A DNA stretch of 11,889 nt from Euryarchaeota archaeon UBA220. GTDB lineage: Archaea > Thermoplasmatota > Poseidoniia > Poseidoniales > Thalassarchaeaceae. Where the stretch lies: positions 1 to 11,889 of the forward strand of contig DAON01000079.1 of assembly GCA_002501885.1 (NCBI GenBank), read 5' to 3'. The position numbers were made by a program, and so were the translations under genes. Below are positions 4,369 to 10,704 of the stretch, in pieces. Positions within the stretch are counted from its first letter, which is position 1, and every line of letters begins with the position of its first letter. The notes under the pieces are model-generated. The model saw only the letters and a program-made list of their open reading frames with translations. It was not told where the DNA came from and did no database searches.

Positions 4369-7146
4369 TCAAGCGGTCGTAGACATGTCTTCTCTAGAAG
4401 CCCCTAATGCCACCCTTAGCGCTTCCACCAAGTCATCCTTGAGATCGTGTGCCAGAGTTACAAGTGTGCTGAATCTCTCCGGGCCAGTTCCTGTTACCCA
4501 CATACCATTCAGAATGACCAGTAGTGCACTCGCCTCATGCAAAGCTACACCTGCGGCCAATTTGATTTCCCAGCCGCCCAGAACAATACCAACTAGTAGC
4601 AAGGTGATTCCGACCGAGATTGTGATGTTCGTTGAAACAGCCCTCCTAGTCCGCTTGGAGAGGTCAATAAATCTAGACAGGGCGCGAGGGTCTTCTCCCG
4701 GTATCAGGACATCTGCTGCATCTAGGTTGACTTGTTCGCCGCTGCCAACAGCGATTCCTACATCTGCAGCAGCTAGCGCTCCCGCGTCATTGAATCCATC
4801 TCCTGCCATCAGAGTTCTGCGTGCCTTGGAGCGTTCAGATACCCACTGAGCCTTACCCTCAGGATCTACTCCGCCTCGGCAGGAGTTTGAAGGAATTCCT
4901 AAGCGGGCGCCAAAAGCTTCGACGCTGGTCTGCTCATCTCCGCTGAGAATCTCAACTCCGACTCCATTCGCCCTCAGAGATGCAATCAATTCCTCAACTC
5001 CTTCTCTAGCGTCATCATGTGCGAATCCAAATGCCGCGATTGCTCGGCCATCTAGTGATAATACACTGGCCCCATATCCAGCCTGTCTAGACTCCGCCAA
5101 TGCCTCATCGATGTCCTGAGGGATCTCGACCTCGCGCTCTAGCAGCCAGTCTGCTCGTCCAAGCATGACCTCTTGACCGCGTAGCATACCGCTGACGCCT
5201 GCATCACCGTCAGTAAGTCCCGTGACATTACTGGCAGTGAGTGAGTGTTCGTTGGCGAGCGCGATGATGGTCCTAGCATAAGGGTGGTTAGAGCGCTGCT
5301 CGAGTCCTGCAGCAATCTGCAGTGCCTGAAATTCATCCTCATCATCTCCCACTGTGATTCCAGTCAACCGAGGATTACCACTAGTCAGAGTTCCTGTCTT
5401 GTCTAGAAGAGCCAATTCGATTTCGGCTGCGGCCTCTAGTACATCCCCTCCTCTAGCAACTAATCCAAACGAAGATGCCGCTGACAGTGCCGCAGCATGC
5501 GGAACTGGTGCTGCTAGAAGTAGAGAACATGGGCAAGAAACAACCCATAGAAGAAGTGTGGTCAGGATTGCTTGAGATGTGGCTCCATGAACAAAGTATC
5601 CAATGAATGGAGAGCCAATCATCACAAGTGGGACCCATATAGCAGTGAATCTCTCAATCGCACTCTGAGTCCTAGTAGGTTGGTCTCGGTAGTTCCTGAC
5701 TAGTTCAATCAGACTCGATAATCTAGTGTCATCTCCTCTCGCTGTTGCTTTGACTACTAATGGCCCTCGTGCGAGAACTAGTCCTGCCTCAACTGTGTCT
5801 CCCTCGCTAACTGGGACGGGTATCGGTTCACCAGTCAATGGGGCGCGATCAATGGCCCCGGTTCCTTCGATTATGATTCCATCAACAGGCATCACCTCTC
5901 CTGAGCGAACTTCGACTAGGTCGTCCAACTCTAGTGCCTCGACGGGGATCAGATTATCCGTATGATGGTCGGCTACGGATATGATAGGACTAGAAGTGAT
6001 TTGAACGAAGGATAGTGTCTTCTCTTTTCGTTGCTCAGAAGCATCTGAATTGGCTAGACGCGCCCTCTTTGGCAGTCTGTCTAGGCCTCCTTGCATCGAT
6101 TCTCTAGCTCTGATTAGTGCTCTCTCTTCAAGATGCGAACAGAAGCCAACCAGTCCGACCACCATCAGAGCCTCGGCCCATTCCTGAAGGAACAGTGCAC
6201 CAAGGACCGCTAGAGAAGTAAGAATTTGGAAGCCCATTACTCTATTCTGAATACTCCCAATTGCGTCTTGGAACATCTGATTACCAGCAAAGAGAACTCC
6301 GAATATAGCGAATAGTGCTGCCAGTTGGTCTGGAACTGATGGAATCTGCTCAACTGCGATTACACCTACAAAGAGTGGTACAGTCATCGCAGCTCCAAGC
6401 AATCTGACTTGGTCTGATCTCAACTTGGAAGTACGAGAGGGAGAGAGGCGGAATCCCTCTCCGAGTATACTTTTGAGATGTTGATCAGAAATCTGTCTTA
6501 GATTGGGGTCTGTAATCCACATCTTCTGGATCTCAATCCTACCATCACTGAGACGTACATCAAGAACTCCGGGTACATTCATCAGAGTGTCTTTGAGTCT
6601 ACGCTTATCCACACCGATTCTGGCTGCGGCCATGGTCGGAGTCATCCCATTTACACTGAGCCAATCCATTTCGGGACTGTGACCTAAGTTATCCAGAACC
6701 GATGAGGCTCTAGACACTCTTCCTCTGCTGACATCCACATGCAATCTCACAGTTCCTTGAGTCACTGAGACTCTGCACTCCTCAATTCCGGGTAGACGGC
6801 TGACTGCTCTAGTCGCCTTCATTGCACAATCTGGACAATCCATTCCGCTGATATTCCATTCAAACTCGTGTACTCCATCGGCTGCCAAATCTAAGTCTAT
6901 TGAGTTGCCAGCTGATGCTGCAACGGCCTCTATTGCTGGCTCAGTCTTGCTAACTGGCTTCGATTTCGGCTTTGGTATTCTAGGAATTTTAATCGAGGAG
7001 AACAGCGATTTGAGAGAGATTGGGTCTTTTTCAGACTTCTCTAAAACCGGAGTTTCTTCGTCATCGTTGAGCAAGAGAAAATCCTCAACTTCCTCGCCCA
7101 TGGTAATGCCATCTCGTAATGTCGCTTGAATATGATGTGCGGTCAA
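4369..7146 (-). CDS. P1B-type heavy-metal transporting ATPase (Zn/Cd/Co or Cu type uncertain)
   Basis: This 925-residue membrane pump exports a soft metal ion using ATP. In order: a variable N-terminal tail with a Pro/Lys-rich stretch (about 52-68); an HMA metal-binding domain with GMDCPDC (101-107); a second HMA-like fold (about 165-235) without a CxxC pair; transmembrane pairs from about 248 to 336; actuator motif TGEP (438-441); the membrane metal site CPC (538-540); phosphorylation site DKTGTLT (582-588); HP dipeptide (621-622); and GDGFNDAGAL (782-791), where most family members have P in place of G789. The last helices contain HEASALLVILNGM (870-882), resembling the HEGG(S)T region of Zn/Co-type pumps rather than the asparagine/methionine/serine pattern of Cu pumps. 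CPC is shared by Cu and Zn/Cd types, so the ion is unresolved. It is divergent from the HAD gene and probably the first gene of an operon with the zinc-ribbon protein. Confidence 0.93.
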   Translation of the reverse strand: MTAHHIQATLRDGITMGEEVEDFLLLNDDEETPVLEKSEKDPISLKSLFSSIKIPRIPKPKSKPVSKTEPAIEAVAASAGNSIDLDLAADGVHEFEWNISGMDCPDCAMKATRAVSRLPGIEECRVSVTQGTVRLHVDVSRGRVSRASSVLDNLGHSPEMDWLSVNGMTPTMAAARIGVDKRRLKDTLMNVPGVLDVRLSDGRIEIQKMWITDPNLRQISDQHLKSILGEGFRLSPSRTSKLRSDQVRLLGAAMTVPLFVGVIAVEQIPSVPDQLAALFAIFGVLFAGNQMFQDAIGSIQNRVMGFQILTSLAVLGALFLQEWAEALMVVGLVGFCSHLEERALIRARESMQGGLDRLPKRARLANSDASEQRKEKTLSFVQITSSPIISVADHHTDNLIPVEALELDDLVEVRSGEVMPVDGIIIEGTGAIDRAPLTGEPIPVPVSEGDTVEAGLVLARGPLVVKATARGDDTRLSSLIELVRNYRDQPTRTQSAIERFTAIWVPLVMIGSPFIGYFVHGATSQAILTTLLLWVVSCPCSLLLAAPVPHAAALSAASSFGLVARGGDVLEAAAEIELALLDKTGTLTSGNPRLTGITVGDDEDEFQALQIAAGLEQRSNHPYARTIIALANEHSLTASNVTGLTDGDAGVSGMLRGQEVMLGRADWLLEREVEIPQDIDEALAESRQAGYGASVLSLDGRAIAAFGFAHDDAREGVEELIASLRANGVGVEILSGDEQTSVEAFGARLGIPSNSCRGGVDPEGKAQWVSERSKARRTLMAGDGFNDAGALAAADVGIAVGSGEQVNLDAADVLIPGEDPRALSRFIDLSKRTRRAVSTNITISVGITLLLVGIVLGGWEIKLAAGVALHEASALLVILNGMWVTGTGPERFSTLVTLAHDLKDDLVEALRVALGASREDMSTTA

Positions 7147-7186
7147 TGAGGGATTAAGTCATCAGCAAATAGTCATCCGGCAGCAT

Positions 7187-7906
7187 ATGGAGGGACTGCC
7201 GGAAGAACTCGATATCGATATGATAGTCTTCGATGTTGATGGTACGCTCCTCGACTTCAGAGGATTTCATCCTGAATTGATTCCCCTTATTCGTCAGCTC
7301 GAAGAGCGTGGAATCATTGTGTCCCTCGCCTCAGGCAGGACATTGCCTAATATCACTCCAATTAGACAGGCTCTGGGGATATCCGGGTTTATTGTAGCCG
7401 AGAATGGCGGAGTTGTCTGGGACAGTTCTGAGGGGCATGAGATACGAATACTGGCAGATGGTTCGAGGCCTAAGAAGGCAGCTCAGTGGTTGTCCACTCA
7501 GATTGATGGATTTGATGTCAGGGGAATTGAGTCCAATCGCTGGAGAGAAACAGAATGGTGTATGATTGAGACCGGTATGGAACACCAAATGCGAGAGTTA
7601 CTCTCTCAGACGGAGTGGTCTGATCTATTGGTTGTCTCCACTGGTTTCGCAATCCACATAACATGCCCAGGAGTCGACAAGGAAGCGGGTCTGAGAGTTG
7701 CTCTAGGACAGAGAGGGGTAGATCCGAGCAGAGTGCTTTCTTGCGGCGATGCTCTCAATGATATTCCTATGTTTGAGTACTGTGGGTATTCAGTAGCAGT
7801 TAACAGTGGTCTTCGACAAGTAGTTGAAGTAGCAGATTGGTTGACTGAAAGTGACGGACTGGAAGGCACAATTGAGTTGCTAAGAGCTTTACTCAATATC
7901 ATTTAG
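7187..7906 (+). CDS. HAD-superfamily (type IIB) phosphatase, archaeal phosphoglycolate-phosphatase-like
   Basis: This 239-residue protein has all four HAD motifs: DVDGTLL (16-22; nucleophile D16 and acid D18), SGR (49-51), the motif III lysine in DKEAGLR (K165) and GDALNDIPMF (187-196). The cap inserted between motifs II and III is of the Cof/C2 type. Length and layout match the archaeal phosphoglycolate phosphatases related to Thermoplasma TA0175, which salvage 2-phosphoglycolate. Close relatives in the same family dephosphorylate sugar phosphates or mannosyl-3-phosphoglycerate, so the substrate is not certain. The start at 7187 is the first in-frame ATG; M12 (7220) is an alternative just before motif I. 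The 40-bp gap to the divergent metal ATPase must hold both promoters. The stop lies 6 bp from the 3' end of the convergent tRNA gene. Confidence 0.85.
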   Translation: MEGLPEELDIDMIVFDVDGTLLDFRGFHPELIPLIRQLEERGIIVSLASGRTLPNITPIRQALGISGFIVAENGGVVWDSSEGHEIRILADGSRPKKAAQWLSTQIDGFDVRGIESNRWRETEWCMIETGMEHQMRELLSQTEWSDLLVVSTGFAIHITCPGVDKEAGLRVALGQRGVDPSRVLSCGDALNDIPMFEYCGYSVAVNSGLRQVVEVADWLTESDGLEGTIELLRALLNII

Positions 7907-7912
7907 ATTGAG

Positions 7913-7997
7913 TGGTGCAGGCGGCAGGATTCGAACCTGCGAAGCACTACGCAGAGGATCTTGAGCCCTCCCCCTTTGACCACTCGGGTACACCTGC
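7913..7997 (-). tRNA. tRNA-Leu (anticodon CAA), CCA end encoded
   Basis: Read on the minus strand, the acceptor strands GCAGGTG and CGCCTGC pair over 7 bp with one G-U, followed by discriminator A (7916) and an encoded CCA (7913-7915). The anticodon arm is GAGGG, loop CTCAAGA, TCCTC, giving anticodon CAA, which decodes UUG. The T arm is GCAGG, TTCGAAT, CCTGC. The extended variable region of about 13 bases and the D-arm sequence CCCGAGTGGTCAAAGGGG are typical of class II leucine tRNAs. There is no intron in the anticodon loop, although many archaeal tRNA-Leu(CAA) genes have one. The gene converges on the HAD phosphatase with a 6-bp gap and is divergent from Gins51. Confidence 0.95.
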
Positions 7998-8021
7998 AAG
8001 GCGTGGAGGGGAGTTGGGGTC

Positions 8022-8030
8022 TTGATACTC
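8022..8030 (-). promoter_or_regulatory. Possible box A (TATA) for the tRNA-Leu gene
   Basis: The minus strand reads AGTATCAAG at 8022-8030, about 26-33 bases before the 5' end of the tRNA. This is where an archaeal box A is expected, but the match is weak. The gap between the tRNA and Gins51 (7998-8109) must also hold the promoter for Gins51 on the other strand; AATAGTT at 8072-8078 is a similarly weak candidate there. Confidence 0.25.
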
Positions 8031-8109
8031 GCGCCTCTGAGGTGATTCTTGATGAAGGCGAGGAATTGTTCAATAGTTACCTGTGGTCCACTCGCATCGG
8101 GTTGCTCAG

Positions 8110-8988
8110 ATGGATGATGGAGGTGAAGTACCTAGACTCAACGAGAAGCAATTGGCGGTGGTCGAAAAGTCCTTGTTTGAACTGCTTCGAAACCAGAAGA
8201 GTCAAGCAATCCCTGTTGAGTTACCTGTGCCTTCCTTCTGGTCCTCAGTAGGGCAGTTATTGCATCATCTAGAGACTGAATTGGCCGAGACTATTCGCGA
8301 CAAAGGCATGGGTGCTGAAGCTCAGATGAAGTCCCGTAGGCTCGGCAACATCAGAACCTGTATCAGCGACCTGACTAGGATGCGTCTGAACGCATTCACC
8401 CAAAACGCTGTGCTATCTAATCTAATGAAGTCACCACAAGGAGATGCAATGAGTGCGACGACTGGTTTTCAGAGCCTAGACTGGCAAAGGCATGACGCAG
8501 CAGAGAGAGCTTTTCATGCTGGTATTGGGCATCTAGTTGAGAAATACAAACATGAGGTATCTTGGAATGCCCTGCAGCACGGTTCGAACATTGAGACAAC
8601 TAGTGCTCCAAAAGCAGTAGGACATTCTCCACTAACAGAATTCTCCGAGCCTGAAAACGAAGATTCGGTTGCCCCCTCGTCTGCTGAACACATTCAGCCT
8701 TCTTCTGCGGGAGACTGGGATGATCCGGACATGGATGAGGAAGATAGGATTCGACAAATGGATGCTTTTCCAGATAGAGCCACTGGAGCTTCTTCTCCTC
8801 CTGCTCCTGAAGTTCCCACAGAAAGTGATGGGCTCATGCGTATATTGATTCTCAAAGATCTAGATGATCCGATTATCTCGGCCGACGGTTCTGAGATGGT
8901 ACTGACTGCAGGAGATGTCGAGTCGTGTTCATCCTTGATTGCTGAGACTCTAATCGCTGCTGGTCTGGCTGAGCCGGCCCCGCTTTGA
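8110..8988 (+). CDS. Archaeal GINS complex subunit Gins51 (Gins15), divergent
   Basis: GINS activates the replicative helicase as part of the archaeal CMG-like complex. The N-terminal part (EKQLAVVEKSLFELLRNQ, then PVPSFW and a helix with MKSRRLGNIRTCISDLTRMRLNAF, about residues 12-97 from the ATG at 8110) fits the helical A domain. The last 50 residues (LMRILILKDLDDPIISADGS...GDVESCSSLIAETLIAAGLAE) fit the small beta B domain placed at the C-terminus, the Gins51 order. Between them lies a long acidic, Ser/Pro-rich linker (about 160-240). An in-frame GTG at 8083 could add 9 residues (VHSHRVAQ before the ATG), but the ATG fits the family start better. At 292 residues it is longer than typical archaeal Gins51, mainly because of the linker. 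The peptidase gene follows on the same strand. The call rests on the pattern of both domains. Confidence 0.75.
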   Translation: MDDGGEVPRLNEKQLAVVEKSLFELLRNQKSQAIPVELPVPSFWSSVGQLLHHLETELAETIRDKGMGAEAQMKSRRLGNIRTCISDLTRMRLNAFTQNAVLSNLMKSPQGDAMSATTGFQSLDWQRHDAAERAFHAGIGHLVEKYKHEVSWNALQHGSNIETTSAPKAVGHSPLTEFSEPENEDSVAPSSAEHIQPSSAGDWDDPDMDEEDRIRQMDAFPDRATGASSPPAPEVPTESDGLMRILILKDLDDPIISADGSEMVLTAGDVESCSSLIAETLIAAGLAEPAPL

Positions 8989-9018
8989 GGAATAACTTAG
9001 TGTCGTCTGAGGAGGCTT

Positions 9019-9037
9019 GGCTCACCATAGGTGAGCC
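9019..9037 (+). promoter_or_regulatory. Perfect hairpin burying the GGTGAG ribosome-binding site of the peptidase gene
   Basis: GGCTCACC (9019-9026), loop ATA, GGTGAGCC (9030-9037) is a perfect 8-bp inverted repeat ending one base before the ATG at 9039. The right arm contains GGTGAG three bases before the ATG, the same motif and spacing as at the uS10 start in this window. When folded, the ribosome-binding site is fully paired with CTCACC. A second purine tract, GAGGAGG (9009-9015), lies just upstream of the hairpin, four unpaired bases from the ATG if the stem is looped out. The pairing is seen; translational control is inferred. Confidence 0.55.
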
Positions 9038-9038
9038 A

Positions 9039-10364
9039 ATGGGCAAGACAATCACTAGGAAACAAGTGGAACAACTGAGGAAGGAGTTTACCTCTGACCC
9101 ATCGAACAAAGTGGCGCAGAATGCTGTAACCAATGTGCAGCTCCCAGATCTGGCTCTGAACCGAGATGTCGTACAAGACACGGCCAATACATTCAGCACA
9201 AAACTGGATGACTGGAAGGTGACTGCTCAGATGAGGAGCGGTAGGTGCTGGTTATTTGCCACGCTAAACCTGTTCCGTCCTGGGACGATGAAGAAGTTGA
9301 ATGTCAAGAATTTCGAATTCAGTCAAGCTCACATCCACTTCTGGGATAAGTTCGAGCGGGCCAATCACCTATTAGAGGCAATTATCGAAACTGCAGATAG
9401 ACCAGTTGATGATCGGACCATTCACTTCCTACTATCTGACCCAATCGGCGATGGCGGTCAGTGGAATATGGCAATGAACTTGATTCGAAAGCATGGCTTG
9501 GTTCCAAAGTCAGCATATCCTGAATCGAAAACTAGCAGTTCTACGCGCCCGATGAATACAGAGTTGAAGAATTTCCTCAGGACATCGGCCTGTGAGATTC
9601 GCGCCATCCTCGCTGAGGGTGGTTCGGTAAGTGATGCTCGCGAACACAAGGAGAAGCGTATAGCGGATGTCTGGAAGATGTTGTGTATCCATCTTGGAAC
9701 TCCTCCGAAGAGTTTTGACTGGCAGTGGAGAGACAAGAAGGGGAAGTTTCACCGAAAAGGAACAATGACTCCTCAGGAATTCGCAGCAGAATATGTTGAT
9801 ATTGAGTGGGAGGACTATGTTTGCGTGGTCAACGATCCAAGAAACGAGTACTACCGCACCTATACCGTGGACTTTCTGCAGAATGTCGCTGGAGGCCCTC
9901 CTGTTGTCTACCTCAATGTACCTAGTAATGAGATGAAGGCGATAACTCAGAAATTGTTAGAGGACGGTACGCCAGTATGGATGGGTTGCGATGTTGGTAA
10001 AGAGATGGATCGTAAGAGAGGCTTGTGGGATGCAAATCTGTTTGATGTTGAAGGGCTGTATGGAGTAAGCTATGGTATGGACAAGGCCGATCGTTTGAGA
10101 CATAATCAGACAATGATGACTCATGCAATGCTATTCACTGGAGTAGATGTGGTGAACGGTAAGCCACGACGATGGCGTGTCGAAAACTCATGGGGAGAGG
10201 ATAACGGTCAGAAAGGATACTACACGATGAACGACTCATGGTACGACGAGTATATGTTTGAAATCGCCGCACCAAGGGACTACCTAAACGAGAAGATGCT
10301 CAAGGGACTCGAAACCGAGCCGGTCGTTCTGCCGGCTTGGGATCCGATGGGCAGCCTAGCCTAG
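9039..10364 (+). CDS. pepC: Bleomycin hydrolase / aminopeptidase C family cysteine peptidase (C1B)
   Basis: From the ATG at 9039 the protein has 441 residues, normal for PepC/bleomycin hydrolase, a cytosolic hexameric aminopeptidase that trims peptides. The catalytic set is complete: oxyanion Gln (Q64) in TAQMRSGRCWLF, nucleophile Cys (C70), His in MTHAMLFTG (H362) and Asn in VENSWGEDNG (N383). The C-terminal tail VVLPAWDPMGSLA matches the tail that enters the active site and sets aminopeptidase activity. The N-terminal FTSDPSNKVAQNAVT is also family-typical and begins soon after this ATG. In-frame TTG (8985) and GTG (9000) starts would add 18 or 13 residues, but the GGTGAG site three bases before 9039 favours the ATG. 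There is no signal peptide. The family is mostly bacterial and eukaryotic, so transfer into this archaeal line is likely. Its 3' end overlaps the convergent uS10 gene by 9 bp. Confidence 0.95.
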   Translation: MGKTITRKQVEQLRKEFTSDPSNKVAQNAVTNVQLPDLALNRDVVQDTANTFSTKLDDWKVTAQMRSGRCWLFATLNLFRPGTMKKLNVKNFEFSQAHIHFWDKFERANHLLEAIIETADRPVDDRTIHFLLSDPIGDGGQWNMAMNLIRKHGLVPKSAYPESKTSSSTRPMNTELKNFLRTSACEIRAILAEGGSVSDAREHKEKRIADVWKMLCIHLGTPPKSFDWQWRDKKGKFHRKGTMTPQEFAAEYVDIEWEDYVCVVNDPRNEYYRTYTVDFLQNVAGGPPVVYLNVPSNEMKAITQKLLEDGTPVWMGCDVGKEMDRKRGLWDANLFDVEGLYGVSYGMDKADRLRHNQTMMTHAMLFTGVDVVNGKPRRWRVENSWGEDNGQKGYYTMNDSWYDEYMFEIAAPRDYLNEKMLKGLETEPVVLPAWDPMGSLA

Positions 10365-10685
10365 GTTGCGCAGATTGATCTCGATGGTGACAGAGTCGGG
10401 GATAGGGATCCTGAGTACCTTTCTCAGTGCCTTCTCATCCTTCGCTGTGTTCGTAACAAGCTCCAGTAGACGCTTGTGGACTCTCATCTCCCAGTGATCC
10501 CATGTCTCTGAGCCTTCTCCATCGGGACTCTTACGGCATGGAACAACGAGTCTGCGGGTGGGCAGAGGGATTGGTCCACGTAGATTGACACCGGTCTCCT
10601 CGGAGATCGACTTAATCTGGCCGCAAACATGGTCGACATCAGTGTGATTTTCACCAGTCAGTCTGATGGTAGTGACTACTGGCAT
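10356..10685 (-). CDS. rpsJ: Small ribosomal subunit protein uS10
   Basis: This 109-residue protein is a 30S head protein. IRLTGENHTDVDHVCGQIKSI and the LRGPIPLPTRRL loop (about 35-46), followed by the basic segment VVPCRKSPDGEGSETWDHWEMRVHKRLLEL, match archaeal uS10. The C-terminal strand VTIEINLRNLG is also typical. It follows aEF1A by 19 bp on the same strand, the common archaeal order, and has a clear GGTGAG site before its ATG, so the two are surely cotranscribed and there is no room for a separate promoter. Its TAG stop lies inside the end of the convergent peptidase gene; both stops come from the sequence CCTAGCCTAGG. Confidence 0.95.
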   Translation of the reverse strand: MPVVTTIRLTGENHTDVDHVCGQIKSISEETGVNLRGPIPLPTRRLVVPCRKSPDGEGSETWDHWEMRVHKRLLELVTNTAKDEKALRKVLRIPIPDSVTIEINLRNLG

Positions 10686-10688
10686 TAA

Positions 10689-10694
10689 CTCACC
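10689..10694 (-). promoter_or_regulatory. Ribosome-binding site of uS10
   Basis: The minus strand reads GGTGAG, then TTA, then the ATG at 10685. GGTGA matches the archaeal 16S tail. The motif lies in the 19-bp gap after the aEF1A stop and supports reinitiation on a shared mRNA. It is the same motif and spacing as at the peptidase ATG, where it is locked in a hairpin. Confidence 0.7.
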
Positions 10695-10704
10695 GTTTGC
10701 CGAA

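Noticed and set aside
4385..5965. Plus-strand open frames opposite the metal ATPase
   Set aside because: Their composition is that of an antisense shadow, and the minus-strand gene carries every P1B motif without a break.
7961..8251. Plus-strand open frame of 96 residues across the tRNA and the start of Gins51
   Set aside because: It begins inside the tRNA-Leu gene on the opposite strand and runs out of frame through the conserved A domain of Gins51.
8985..9038. Extended N-terminus of the peptidase from TTG 8985 or GTG 9000
   Set aside because: GAGG lies 9 bases before the GTG, so it is not impossible, but the family-typical N-terminus begins after the ATG at 9039 and that ATG has GGTGAG at the spacing seen for uS10.
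9458..9765. Three minus-strand open frames inside the peptidase gene
   Set aside because: They lie opposite a clearly conserved coding sequence and have no domain signals or start sites.
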